Below, piece after piece: positions 29,876 to 39,727 of a DNA stretch of 64,000 nucleotides. The notes beneath the pieces were generated by a model. That model saw only the letters and a program-made list of their open reading frames with translations. It was not told the DNA's origin and ran no database searches. Positions within the stretch are counted from its first letter, which is position 1, and every line of letters begins with the position of its first letter. This DNA comes from Rhizobium sp. BT03 (GTDB lineage: Bacteria; Pseudomonadota; Alphaproteobacteria; Rhizobiales; Rhizobiaceae): contig NZ_CP125640.1 in NCBI RefSeq assembly GCF_030053155.1, forward strand, positions 248,001-312,000. The letters are read 5' to 3'. The position numbers and the translations under genes were made by a program.

Positions 29876-32070
29876 GATTCAACCGGCCCCGTCTGCAATT
29901 GCCAGAGATGGGCATAAAGCCCGTTCGGGCGGGCCAGCAGCTGATCGTGCGTTCCCTCTTCGACGATGCGCCCGTCCTTCATACCGATGATGCGGTTGCA
30001 GTGGCGCACGGTTGCCAGGCGATGGGCGATGATGATGACGGTGCGGCCGCGGACGATCTCGCGCATATTGCCGAGGATGATGCGCTCGCTCTCATAGTCG
30101 AGCGCGCTGGTGGCTTCATCGAGGATCAGGATCGGCGGATTGGTGGCGAGCGCGCGCGCAATGGCCAGGCGCTGCCGCTGGCCGCCGGAGAGATTGGCGC
30201 CGCGCTCTTCGATCAGGGTATCGTAGCCGCGCGGCAGCTTGGCGATGAATTCGTCGGCGCCGGAGAGTCGCGCCATCTGGATGGCGGCGGCCCGCGACAT
30301 GGCAGGATTGACCATGCAGATATTGTCGTGGATCGTCCGGTTGAACAGCATGTTCTCCTGAAGCACCACACCGATATTTGACCGTAGCCAGGCCGGATCG
30401 ACCTGGGCGATGTCCTGGCCGTCGACGAAGACCTGGCCGTTGTTCGGGATATAGAAGCGCTGCACCAGCTTCGTCAGCGTCGACTTGCCGGAGCCGGAGG
30501 GGCCGACAATGCCGATGACTTCGCCCGGCCGGATCGCAAAGGTGATGTCCTTGAGCACATCCTGGCCGTCGGGGGAATAGCGGAAGTTCACCGACTTGAA
30601 GCCGATCGCGCCTTTCGGCGGCGGCAGGCTGACGGCAACGCTCGGACGCGGCTCCTGCGGGGCGTTCAGAATATCCGAGAGCCTGGCGACGGAGACCTGC
30701 ACCTGCTGGAAATCCTGCCAGAGCTGCGACAGGCGCAGGATCGGCTGCGAGACCTGGCCGGCGATCATGTTGAACGCGACGAGCGCCCCGACGGTCAATT
30801 CGCCGTCGATCACCGCTTGCGCGCCGAAGAGGAGCAGGGCGGCAGAGGTGATCTTGTTGATGTACTGGATGGCGTTCTGGCCCTTCGCCGCCAGCATGGT
30901 CGCCAGGAAGGACGAGCCCACATAGGCGGCAAGCCGCTCTTCCCATTGCGAGGAGACCACCGGCTCGACGGCCGATGCCTTCAGCGTCTGGATGCCGACC
31001 ACGGTTTCGACGAGCAGTTGCTGGCTGAAAGCGCCGCGCTCGAACTTCTCGTCGATCCGCTCCTTGAGGAAAGGGCGGATGAGAAAGCCGATCGCCAGGT
31101 AAAAGGGAATAGAGGCGACGACGATCCAGGCGAGCTTCGACGAATAGGAAAACAGCACGAAGATGAAGATGATGGTGAAGATCAGATCCAGGCCGGAGAA
31201 CAGACCTTGGCCGGTGAGGAAGTTGCGGATGGTTTCGAGCTCGCGGATTCTCGCGACTGTCTGGCCGGTGGCGCGGGTCTCGAAATAGCTGAGCGGCAGG
31301 TTGAGGAGGTGGCGGAAGAGGCGCCGGCCAAGCTCGACATCGATGCGGTTGGTGGTGTGCGACAGCGCATAAGTTCTGAGATATTGCAGCACGACATCGA
31401 AGAGCCCGACGGCGGCAAGGCCGACGACGAGCACGATCAGCGTCGAATAGCTGCGATGCGCGAGCACCTTGTCGACAACGACCTGGAAGAACAGCGGCGT
31501 CACCAGCGCGAAGATCTGGATAACGAGCGAGGCGATCAGCACGTGGCCGAAGGCGCGCCGATAGCGCCAGATCGCCGGCAGGAACCAGCGGAAACCGAAG
31601 TGCTGCTGCGAAGCGCCGGGGCCGGCAAAACGGCGTTGGACGAGGATGAACTCGCCCGAGGTCAGAGCCAGAAGTTCGTCTGCCTCGACGTTGCGAGCAG
31701 AGAAATCGATCGGATTGATCAGACGATAGCGACCTTCGGCGGCCACGCCGCCGAAGACGGCAAAGGTGCCGTCCTTCAGCGAGGCAAGGGCGGGAGCTGG
31801 CAGAGTCGTCAGCCGTTTGACACGATGAGCTCGGACCATCCGCGCCTTCAGGCCGATAATCTTTGCGGCGCGCAGAAGGTCGTCGCGTGATGCCGGCGCG
31901 GTCAGCGCAAGCTCGCGGCTCAAAGTCTCTGGGCGCGATGCTATCCTGAAATAGCCGGCCACGGCAGAGAGGGCCGCCAGGCCGCTGTCGGCAACCTCCG
32001 CTTCCGGCGCAGCACTCGGTTCGTTGTTTCCCGTCACCGCGTCGCGGTCGGGTGTCTGGATGTCGGTCAT
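29872..32070 (-). CDS. HlyB-type ABC exporter with cysteine-less C39-like domain
   Basis: A 732-aa exporter. The N-terminal ~150 residues align with a C39 peptidase domain but have Ser/Gly where the catalytic Cys belongs (DSGLAALSAVAGYF), so it is a substrate-docking C39-like domain, not a protease. Six membrane helices follow, then an ATPase domain with Walker A GPSGSGKST, signature LSGGQRQR, Walker B LILDEATSALD and the switch IIAHRLATV. This is the HlyB class that exports large unfolded proteins with C-terminal signals. The giant secreted protein just upstream is the evident substrate. Confidence 0.95.
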   Translation of the reverse strand: MTDIQTPDRDAVTGNNEPSAAPEAEVADSGLAALSAVAGYFRIASRPETLSRELALTAPASRDDLLRAAKIIGLKARMVRAHRVKRLTTLPAPALASLKDGTFAVFGGVAAEGRYRLINPIDFSARNVEADELLALTSGEFILVQRRFAGPGASQQHFGFRWFLPAIWRYRRAFGHVLIASLVIQIFALVTPLFFQVVVDKVLAHRSYSTLIVLVVGLAAVGLFDVVLQYLRTYALSHTTNRIDVELGRRLFRHLLNLPLSYFETRATGQTVARIRELETIRNFLTGQGLFSGLDLIFTIIFIFVLFSYSSKLAWIVVASIPFYLAIGFLIRPFLKERIDEKFERGAFSQQLLVETVVGIQTLKASAVEPVVSSQWEERLAAYVGSSFLATMLAAKGQNAIQYINKITSAALLLFGAQAVIDGELTVGALVAFNMIAGQVSQPILRLSQLWQDFQQVQVSVARLSDILNAPQEPRPSVAVSLPPPKGAIGFKSVNFRYSPDGQDVLKDITFAIRPGEVIGIVGPSGSGKSTLTKLVQRFYIPNNGQVFVDGQDIAQVDPAWLRSNIGVVLQENMLFNRTIHDNICMVNPAMSRAAAIQMARLSGADEFIAKLPRGYDTLIEERGANLSGGQRQRLAIARALATNPPILILDEATSALDYESERIILGNMREIVRGRTVIIIAHRLATVRHCNRIIGMKDGRIVEEGTHDQLLARPNGLYAHLWQLQTGPVES

Positions 32071-32095
32071 GATGGGGGATCAACGAAAGGCGGAT

Positions 32096-32121
32096 ATGCC
32101 GGCGCTGCAAAGCGCCGGCAT
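32096..32121 (-). promoter_or_regulatory. Perfect hairpin between the secreted giant and its exporter
   Basis: ATGCCGGCGCT (32096-32106) pairs perfectly with AGCGCCGGCAT (32111-32121) around a GCAA-sized 4-nt loop, in the 67-bp gap between the two coding regions. There is no T-tract, so it looks like a processing site, stabiliser or partial attenuator that would set the ratio of substrate to exporter, as known between hlyA and hlyB. Confidence 0.65.
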
Positions 32122-32137
32122 GAGGCAGGGGATCTGG

Positions 32138-35100
32138 TTATGCGACATTGGCCGCCTGACTGGACCGTACGGCGAACATCGCATCACCGACGAGATAGTG
32201 GTTGCTGCCATCTGTCGATTGATATGAGCTAGTGCCGCTGATCATCGAGCCATCGGCGAAGGATTGTGTCCCGTCGCTGCTCGCTATCAGGTTGACCAAT
32301 CGGATACCGGCGCTCGTCATCGTCTGAAGTTCGCCGGCATCGCTGACGCCGTTCTGGTTGAGATCACGCCAGATCCTGAACTCGCTCCATCGATCATCGT
32401 TCATGTCGAGGATGTTGTCGTTGTTGGTATCGAAGGCGCGCCGGAGGCCGTCGAGATCCGAGGTCGACTCGTTACTCCAAACGCTAAACGCCAGTTCCCG
32501 TCCCTGGTCGATCTTTCCATCGGGACCGGCCATTCCGTTGGCATCGAGATCGATCACGAGGAAGCCGTCCTGAGGACCAACCCAGGCCGTTTCATCGGCC
32601 ACGCCATCGCCGTCCCAGTCGAAACCTACCGATGGGCTAAGTGAGTCAAGCGGACGAAGATCAACGTGACCGTCACCATTCAGGTCCAGAAGAACGGGAC
32701 TGGTGCCTCTTGCTATGACACGCCCTTGCGCATTGTACTTTTTCCACCAATCCAGCGTGCCGCCCTTGTCGGAATGGTATTCGTATTCGATGCGGGTGCC
32801 GTCATCGAAATAGGTATCACCACTGGTTCTGACGCCATACCTGTCAAAGCGGATGATGTCTGTGGTCCATGACTTGTTATTCAGATAGTCACGGTATTCG
32901 TAATACCACTTCTTTGCCTCGTCCATCTGCACGAATGTTTGCATGAGGACGTTCGATGACGAATATGATTCAGTTTGAAATCTCCATTTCTGGCCACTGA
33001 AGTCATAAGTCGTCTTGTCCGTTTGGCCGCTATCGAAAGTCGTTTCTTCGTAAGTCGTCTGTCCGGCGCTATTTTGAATCACCAGACGCGATGACCAGTT
33101 TGCGTTCGCTCGGTCCCATGCGTAGTAGCGCGTGTCGCCGTTGTCATAATAAATGTTCTGAGCTGTGAGCTGATTGCTGGCATTGTAGGAATAGTCGATG
33201 CGAGACCAATTCACGGCATTGGCGGGATCGTAGCTTGTGACATAGCGTGTGCCGTCACGATTGGCTTGATCGACCCCAACCAGCCTGTTCGCAGTGTCAT
33301 AAGACTGCTTGATCGTAGACCATGACTGCGTGCTTGCAACGTCGTAGGCAGTCTTCGAGCCGTCGTCGCCCGTTTCAAGCTTGTACGTCAGCTGTCCTGC
33401 CGCATTGTAGTTCTGTTGAATCTGCGACCACGCCGCAGCATTCGATGGATCAAAGCTGATCTCGATCCGCGTGCCGTCGTCGTAGAACTGCTTTTCCAAC
33501 GTCTTTCTGCCGGCACTGTCATATTGCTGCTCGACGCTTTTCCACGTGTTGGCACTAAGCGGGTCGTAGAAAACAACGGTTGTCAGCAAGCCGGCCTTAT
33601 TGGCATTGGCCGTGCTCAAGAGCTGGCCGGTTGCCCCGTCATAGGTCTTCGTCACCGAGCTGCCATCGGCGGCAACAATGGTGTCAGCGGTCTTGCGGCC
33701 GAGCGAGTCAGTCGTGAGGCTGGAGGAAAGTGAGCCGAGCGCGGTAACCTGATCGACGGTCGTCTGCGTCATTGCTCCGCTGGCGTTAAGATCGACCTTG
33801 GTCCGGGTGATCGAGCCGTCGGCATGGATTACCGCCGTCTCGGTATGATCGATAGTGCCGTTATTGCCGGCATCCTTCGACAGCTTAGTGATTAGGCCGT
33901 CGGCGCTGGTCGAGATCGTGCCCTTTGCCGTCACCGTGCCACTGGTGTTGGTTTCGGTCACCGCCGTGAGAATGGAGCCGTCGACCTGAATGGTCGACTG
34001 CATGACGATCTCGTAGACGCCGTTGCCGTCATAGTCGTATTTGGCAATCTTGGTACGGCCATCCGCTGAAGTGCTCGTCTCGATCTTCGCCGCGATTGCC
34101 TGGCTCCAATAAACGCCGCCCGGCGTTAGGTTGGAGACCTTTTGCGCCGTTGCATTGTTGGTGACGACCGAGAGCGAGGCGCCGGTGGGATCGACGGTGA
34201 CGGTCTCGGCCTGGTCGATTGTTCCATCGCCGTTGATATCCTTCGACGTCGTCCTCACCCTGCCGTCGGCGGATGTCTGAATCGTCGTCTTGGCGGCCAG
34301 AGTATTGGCCGGGAGATCGGTATCCGAGATTACGGTCGTGCTGCTGCCATCGGCATTGACGGCGAAACTCGTCAGCCGCTGCCGGTCGATCGTACCGTTG
34401 CCATCGAGATCCCAGCTGGTGGTCGTCAGGCGGGCATCAGCGGACACGACGACGGTCGACTTGTCCTTGATCGTTCCATCGGCCTTGAAGTTGGTGGTGA
34501 CCGATGTCTGGATGCCGGAGTTGGCCGTGATCGTCTCCTGGCGCTGATCGACGATGCCGTCGCCGTTGCCGTCGCGATCGATAGCGACTGTCAGTTTGTC
34601 GGCGCTCGTCAGGGTGGCGATCTTGCCGATGAGGGTTGCGCCGCTATCCTTCGTTTCGACGACCTCGCGCACAGCGCCGTCTGCCAGCACCGTGATCGTG
34701 TCGGTGACGGTCTGGTTGGTAAAGCCCGGACGCTCCTGGCTCGATGCAACGATCAGACCGTTGGCGCTAATCGTGGTGATGCTCCTGGAGATCAGAGAAC
34801 CATCAGCCTTTTTGCTTTCCACCGTCCTTGTCTTCGTGCCATTGGCATTCAAGACGGTGACATCCGTCGCCGTCTGGCTGTAGGTGCCGGCACCCGTCGG
34901 GTCGATCTGAGTGGTGACGGACAAGCCATTGGCGCTGGTGGTGATGAGCGTGCGGCTGGTCAGCGTCGTGCCGGTCAGATTGCTGATCGTCTGCGTCCTG
35001 GACCCATTGGCGTTGAGGACGGTGACGTCGGTCCGGCTTTTGTTGAAGGTGGTGCCGCCGCCGGTACCTGCGGTATCCCATTTGGTGGTGACGGTCAGAC

Positions 35101-38100
35101 CGTCTCCTGACACCTCTGTCAGCGTGATGCTCTTGGTGACGCCGGCAACGATATCCTTCGTCGTCGTCGCCGTGGCACCATTTGCTTTCAGAACGGTGGT
35201 GTTCGTCGTCTTCTTGTCGACCGTGCCATCGCCATTGCTGTCGTATTCGAGAGTTTGCGTCAGGCCGTCGGCGGAGGTCGTGACAGTCTTGGTATCCTTC
35301 AGCGCATTGTTCGCATCGAAGTCGCTGAGGGTTTTGATTATAGAGCCGTTGGTCTGCTTGGCGGTGACCGATTTCTTATCGACAATATTGTCGCCGTCGA
35401 CATCGATGGTCACCGTGGTCGTAAGACCGTGCGCAGCGACGGTGGTAACCGTTTTGCTTTCGAGCGTCGTTCCATCCGCCTTGAAGTAGGACAGCGTCTC
35501 TTTCGTCCCGCCATCGGCGTTGAGAACTGTGACGTCGCTCATCGAGCGAACTGCCGACCCATCGGCATCGGCCCAACTCACCGTCTTGCTCAGGCCGCTG
35601 GCGCTGACAGTCGCCGTCGTGCGGGAGATCAGCGCATCGCCGATACCCTTTTTTGAGATCGTCTCGGTGCGGCTGCCATCGGCATTCAGAACCATCACAT
35701 CGGTAGTGACGAGTTCAAAGATGCCGTTCCCGTCCAGATCGGAACTCGAAGTCTTCGTCAGTCCGTCGTCCGAGGTGGTGGCGACTGCCTGGCTTTCGAG
35801 CACTGCGGAAGCGTTGTACTGCTTGACCTCGTCCTTCTGCGTTCCAGCGCTGTCGATGGTGATCGTTTCCACGAAGTCATCAACGGTGTCGCTGTCGATC
35901 TTGGTCTTCACCGTGGTGGTTTTCTGGTCGGCGCTGACGGTGGTGATTTTCTGCGAGATCAGCGTGACCGCGGCGTCGGTTGCCTTGACCGTTTCGGTTG
36001 TGGTGACCGATCCGGCCGGATCGAGCGGCGTTTTCTTCCACGACAAGGTCTGATTGACCGTGCCGTCGCCGTCCAGATCGTAGTCGGTCGACCCGGAAAG
36101 GCCGTTGAGGTTGGTCGTGACTTTGGTTGTTCCTACGAGCGACGTTCCCCGGTAATCCGATATGGTCTGGAACTGCAGTCCATAGGTGTCGAATGTCGTC
36201 ACATCGGTCGTCTTGGCATCGATCACCTCGTCGGCGTTGATGTACTCGCTCGTCGTGATCGACATGCCGTTGCCGCTGGTGACGACGGTCTTCTTGTTCA
36301 GACGCGTGGCATCGCTGCTCGTCAGAGAGATCGTCTCAGTCTTGCTTCCGTCTGCATTCAGCACCGTCTGGTCGCTGGTGATCCGGTCGCCGACGCCGTC
36401 GTGGTTCAAATCAGCCGATACGGTCGTTGTCAGGCCATTGCCGCTGATGTCGGTGATTGTCGTGCTGATCGTCGACGCATCCGCAGCGTATTGCCGCTCC
36501 CAGACGTTGACATTGCCGCTGGCCGAGACCGATTCGACCCGGCGTGTATTGGTCCTGCCATCGCCATCCGCATCCGTCACGATCGTGGTATTCCGGCGAT
36601 CGGCGCTTATGTCGGTGACGATCTGGGTCTTGAGCGTTCCGTCGGCGCTCGTGCTCCTCACCGTTTCCTTTCGCGCGCCGGTGCTGTCGAGAACGATGAC
36701 GCTTTTCGTCATGTCCTCGTAGATGCCGTCGCCGTTGACGTCGGTCTTGACATACTGCGTCAGGCTGTCGGCGGATGTGTCCGTGACAGTCTTGCCGATC
36801 ACCGTGCCGTTGGCGTTTTTCAACGTAACTGTTTCTATGCGGCCGCCATTGGTCCCGTTGGTGATGACATCCGTCACCACCAGATCGTTGACGGTATCGC
36901 CATTCGCGTCGATGCTCGTCGTCTTCGACAGGCCATCGGCCGACGTGACGCTGACCGTCTTCCCGACCAGCAAGCCGTCTGAGTTCAGTGTGCTTACCTT
37001 GTTGGTGGTCTGCCCATCGGTCCCGATGACGATCTCGGTCAGTTTGTCGGTCTTGGTGTCGCCGTTCGCATCCTCATTGATCGTGATCTTTTTCCCGTCG
37101 AGGCTGGTCGTCGTGACCGTCTGCGACAATAGCGTACCGGTGATACCGGTCTTGGTCCGATGCTGGACCGTCTGCGTCCGGTTGGTGGCGTCGATCACCG
37201 TCACATCGGTATCGGTAAAATCAATGACGTTGTCGGCGTTAACGTCGCTCGTCGTGGTCTTCGACAATCCGTTGGCGGTGGTGATTGTCGTCGATTTCGA
37301 GCGCTTAATGAAGGACGCATTGGTGTTGTAGACAATCGTGTCCAGGGTCACGTCGCCCGACGCTGCCACGGTCGATGTGGTGACAGTTTTGGTTTCGGAG
37401 GGGCCGTTACCATCCGCGTCGGTCGTTATGGTGGTGGTGCGTTTGTCGGCGCTGATCGACTTGTAGACGGTGGAGAGCGTTTTGCCGCTCGAGCTGCGAT
37501 CCACCGTCGTTGTATTGCGCGCGCCATCCGCCGCGACAGTCGTCGTCTCGGTTACGATATCGTCGTAGGCGCCATTGCCGTCACGGTCGAGGCTGGTCGT
37601 CTTCGTCAATCCGTCGGCGGAGCCGTTGACGACTGTCCCGAACAGGACCGTGCCGTTGGCGCTGAGTTGCTGCGTGGTCGTCGTGGTCGAACCATCAACG
37701 TTCTTGACGTAGGTCTGGCGCTGGTTAGCGTTTCCGTCACCGTCCTGATCGAGCGTCGTCGTCACCGTCAGATGATCGGCGCTGGTGACCGTCGCGGTGC
37801 GATCGGCAAGCGATCCGTCGGCATTGAAGTTGGAGACGGTCTTCGTCTGGACACCTGAAACATCGGTGGTGAGCGCGTTGGTCTGCGAGCGGTCGAAGGT
37901 GCCGTTACCGTCATCGTCGAACTGCGTCTGAACGCTTTTTCCATCGACGCTGGTGGTGACGACGTTGCGGAACGCCAGGCTGCCGTCCTTATCGTAGGCA
38001 AGAATGGTCTTCTCGACCGAGCTGTCGGCCTTCGTTACGGTGGTCGTCTTTAGGATATATCCGATGTCATCAGCCATCAATATGGCGTCGCCAACCGTTC

Positions 38101-39694
38101 CCGTCGTGCCATCGGCACGGCTGAAGGTTGTCGTTCCGGTGATGGCGGAGCCGTCCTCAAAGGTTTGGCCGCTGCCCTTCGGGGTCAGGTCGATCGAGGT
38201 GATGCCGAGGCTGTCAAGCGTCACCAACTGGCCGTTTACATCAACCTTGAACTGAGACCAGCGTGCATCGCCCGCGTCCAACTTGCCGTTACCATTGGTG
38301 TCGAAAACATGCTTCAGCGCCTCGAGATCACCAGTCGCCGAATTATCCCACTCGGTGAAGACGAATTCGCTCGACCGACTGATCTTGCCGTCGCCATCCG
38401 CATCAATGATAAGAACGCCGGTGCCTTGAGCCGCCCATGCGGTTCTCGTTTGGTAGCCGTTTCCTTCGAGGTCGATGAACCTAGATGAGGACGAGAGGGC
38501 ATCAATGTCTAAGCCGTTGCCGGAGATATCGAGAAGAACAGGTACGCCTGCAATACCACCCTTTTTGCCATGATCTTGTTGAAGTCCTCGACTTGGTTTG
38601 TCACTAATTCCAGCGGGACCTCGACCAGGCCTGCTCGCAGCATTGCGCTCAGAAGGCGTATCATAGGAACGATAGTCCACATTTCTGCCGGGACTTGGCC
38701 TGTTGGCGGCATTGCGCTCAGAAGGCGTATCATAAGACCGATAATCGGAATAATCGTAGTCCGGTCTGGAGCTCGGAGTAGCATTATACTGCGGGCTCGC
38801 GGAGCCGCCGGACTGACGACCGCCACCTGTGGAAGATCCGCCAGAAGAAGATCCGCCCCACGATGAGCCGCCGTATGACTTACTGTAACCGTCGTAGATA
38901 TCGGCGGATCCACCGCGACCAGACGAACTCGAATACCCCCGGCCTTCGCTATAGGAAGAGGCGTCCCAGAAATTCCGAAAATCCGATAGTGATGCAGGCG
39001 CAAGCGGTGCGACGGAAGGAACCGGTGAAGGGGCCGTGAGAGGGGTGAAGCTAATGGGGTCGACCGGAGGAATAGGGCTTTCCACCGGCCCCGGTGTGAC
39101 GCCCCCGGACACGGGACCATCCTTCAGCCCTGGATTTTCAAAAGATGGCGCGGGGTAATTTTCCCATGCCTTATCCTGCATATATTGGGAAAGTGTTAGT
39201 CCATAACCAGTTACCCGTGTCCAGCTCAAGCCGTTATAGAGTGTGCCTATAGCCTCGGGGGTCGGAAAAGCCAAACGCTCTTGAATTTCCGACAATATTT
39301 TTGCCGTTAATCGGATGTTTTTGCCCGGATCGTTAGCTAGCTCATCGGCCGTCATACCATCGAGAAGGCCCACCCATCTGTCTTGGACGTTTCCGGGCCT
39401 GTGAGAACCACCCCAACCAAATTTAAGTACATCGTAATAACCATGGGTATTCTCAAAGAAAATCACCCCTCTTAACAAATCTGGGGCAATTCCGAACTCC
39501 TTTGCCGACCGCTCGATAGCTTGGTCATTCCGACGCACCATGGCTGCCCCGAGCTGAGGATACCCCCACCAAGGATAGGCATACGATTGCCAACGCTCCC
39601 CGGATGGCGTCTTGCCGATTTCGAATGAATTAAAGCCAAACGTTACTTGACTATCTTTCATTATACTATTGTAACGCTCAGAGTCCGTGCCCAT
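32138..39694 (-). CDS. Giant type I-secreted calcium-binding repeat protein
   Basis: A 2518-aa protein. Residues 1-185 resemble a lytic transglycosylase/lysozyme fold (IERSAKEFGIAPDLLRGVI, Glu81 in FFENTHGYYD, and TLYNGL near 151-156). A Pro-rich linker (186-240) and a Gly/Ser-rich segment (243-300) follow, then an EF-hand-like block (384-541: LLDISGNGLDID, IDADGDGKIS, FDTNGNGKLDAGD). About 25 tandem repeats of 52-60 aa (550-2042) share the pattern ADGLTKTT-D-D-DGDG..D...TDVTVLNADGS-TETIS. Residues 2043-2330 hold RHS/YD-like repeats of about 38 aa (YDSAGR, YDPANAVNW), and 2332-2518 is a second copy of the EF-hand-like block. No GGxGxD nonapeptides are present. GGAGA precedes the ATG. Likely exported by the adjacent HlyB/HlyD pair; function unknown (adhesin, matrix protein or toxin). 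Confidence 0.9.
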   Translation of the reverse strand: MGTDSERYNSIMKDSQVTFGFNSFEIGKTPSGERWQSYAYPWWGYPQLGAAMVRRNDQAIERSAKEFGIAPDLLRGVIFFENTHGYYDVLKFGWGGSHRPGNVQDRWVGLLDGMTADELANDPGKNIRLTAKILSEIQERLAFPTPEAIGTLYNGLSWTRVTGYGLTLSQYMQDKAWENYPAPSFENPGLKDGPVSGGVTPGPVESPIPPVDPISFTPLTAPSPVPSVAPLAPASLSDFRNFWDASSYSEGRGYSSSSGRGGSADIYDGYSKSYGGSSWGGSSSGGSSTGGGRQSGGSASPQYNATPSSRPDYDYSDYRSYDTPSERNAANRPSPGRNVDYRSYDTPSERNAASRPGRGPAGISDKPSRGLQQDHGKKGGIAGVPVLLDISGNGLDIDALSSSSRFIDLEGNGYQTRTAWAAQGTGVLIIDADGDGKISRSSEFVFTEWDNSATGDLEALKHVFDTNGNGKLDAGDARWSQFKVDVNGQLVTLDSLGITSIDLTPKGSGQTFEDGSAITGTTTFSRADGTTGTVGDAILMADDIGYILKTTTVTKADSSVEKTILAYDKDGSLAFRNVVTTSVDGKSVQTQFDDDGNGTFDRSQTNALTTDVSGVQTKTVSNFNADGSLADRTATVTSADHLTVTTTLDQDGDGNANQRQTYVKNVDGSTTTTTQQLSANGTVLFGTVVNGSADGLTKTTSLDRDGNGAYDDIVTETTTVAADGARNTTTVDRSSSGKTLSTVYKSISADKRTTTITTDADGNGPSETKTVTTSTVAASGDVTLDTIVYNTNASFIKRSKSTTITTANGLSKTTTSDVNADNVIDFTDTDVTVIDATNRTQTVQHRTKTGITGTLLSQTVTTTSLDGKKITINEDANGDTKTDKLTEIVIGTDGQTTNKVSTLNSDGLLVGKTVSVTSADGLSKTTSIDANGDTVNDLVVTDVITNGTNGGRIETVTLKNANGTVIGKTVTDTSADSLTQYVKTDVNGDGIYEDMTKSVIVLDSTGARKETVRSTSADGTLKTQIVTDISADRRNTTIVTDADGDGRTNTRRVESVSASGNVNVWERQYAADASTISTTITDISGNGLTTTVSADLNHDGVGDRITSDQTVLNADGSKTETISLTSSDATRLNKKTVVTSGNGMSITTSEYINADEVIDAKTTDVTTFDTYGLQFQTISDYRGTSLVGTTKVTTNLNGLSGSTDYDLDGDGTVNQTLSWKKTPLDPAGSVTTTETVKATDAAVTLISQKITTVSADQKTTTVKTKIDSDTVDDFVETITIDSAGTQKDEVKQYNASAVLESQAVATTSDDGLTKTSSSDLDGNGIFELVTTDVMVLNADGSRTETISKKGIGDALISRTTATVSASGLSKTVSWADADGSAVRSMSDVTVLNADGGTKETLSYFKADGTTLESKTVTTVAAHGLTTTVTIDVDGDNIVDKKSVTAKQTNGSIIKTLSDFDANNALKDTKTVTTSADGLTQTLEYDSNGDGTVDKKTTNTTVLKANGATATTTKDIVAGVTKSITLTEVSGDGLTVTTKWDTAGTGGGTTFNKSRTDVTVLNANGSRTQTISNLTGTTLTSRTLITTSANGLSVTTQIDPTGAGTYSQTATDVTVLNANGTKTRTVESKKADGSLISRSITTISANGLIVASSQERPGFTNQTVTDTITVLADGAVREVVETKDSGATLIGKIATLTSADKLTVAIDRDGNGDGIVDQRQETITANSGIQTSVTTNFKADGTIKDKSTVVVSADARLTTTSWDLDGNGTIDRQRLTSFAVNADGSSTTVISDTDLPANTLAAKTTIQTSADGRVRTTSKDINGDGTIDQAETVTVDPTGASLSVVTNNATAQKVSNLTPGGVYWSQAIAAKIETSTSADGRTKIAKYDYDGNGVYEIVMQSTIQVDGSILTAVTETNTSGTVTAKGTISTSADGLITKLSKDAGNNGTIDHTETAVIHADGSITRTKVDLNASGAMTQTTVDQVTALGSLSSSLTTDSLGRKTADTIVAADGSSVTKTYDGATGQLLSTANANKAGLLTTVVFYDPLSANTWKSVEQQYDSAGRKTLEKQFYDDGTRIEISFDPSNAAAWSQIQQNYNAAGQLTYKLETGDDGSKTAYDVASTQSWSTIKQSYDTANRLVGVDQANRDGTRYVTSYDPANAVNWSRIDYSYNASNQLTAQNIYYDNGDTRYYAWDRANANWSSRLVIQNSAGQTTYEETTFDSGQTDKTTYDFSGQKWRFQTESYSSSNVLMQTFVQMDEAKKWYYEYRDYLNNKSWTTDIIRFDRYGVRTSGDTYFDDGTRIEYEYHSDKGGTLDWWKKYNAQGRVIARGTSPVLLDLNGDGHVDLRPLDSLSPSVGFDWDGDGVADETAWVGPQDGFLVIDLDANGMAGPDGKIDQGRELAFSVWSNESTSDLDGLRRAFDTNNDNILDMNDDRWSEFRIWRDLNQNGVSDAGELQTMTSAGIRLVNLIASSDGTQSFADGSMISGTSSYQSTDGSNHYLVGDAMFAVRSSQAANVA
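38640..38734. repeat. 69-bp-period direct repeat inside the giant gene
   Basis: A 26-bp sequence at 38640-38665 recurs exactly at 38709-38734. It encodes the duplicated peptide DYRSYDTPSERNAA (residues 317-330 and 340-353) in the linker before the first calcium-binding block. Confidence 0.85.
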
Positions 39695-39727
39695 GGTTTC
39701 TCCTGTTGTGATGATATTTTTTTGATT

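Noticed and set aside
34142..37858. Several long + strand frames opposite the giant secreted protein
   Set aside because: They arise from the repetitive, codon-biased repeats; they have no start signals and no recognisable domains.
33568..39100. Possible CRISPR or satellite array
   Set aside because: The repeats are protein-coding, degenerate at DNA level and in frame; there are no equal-sized spacers.
32138..39694. Classical RTX toxin
   Set aside because: No GGxGxD nonapeptide repeats were found; calcium sites are of the DxDGDG type.
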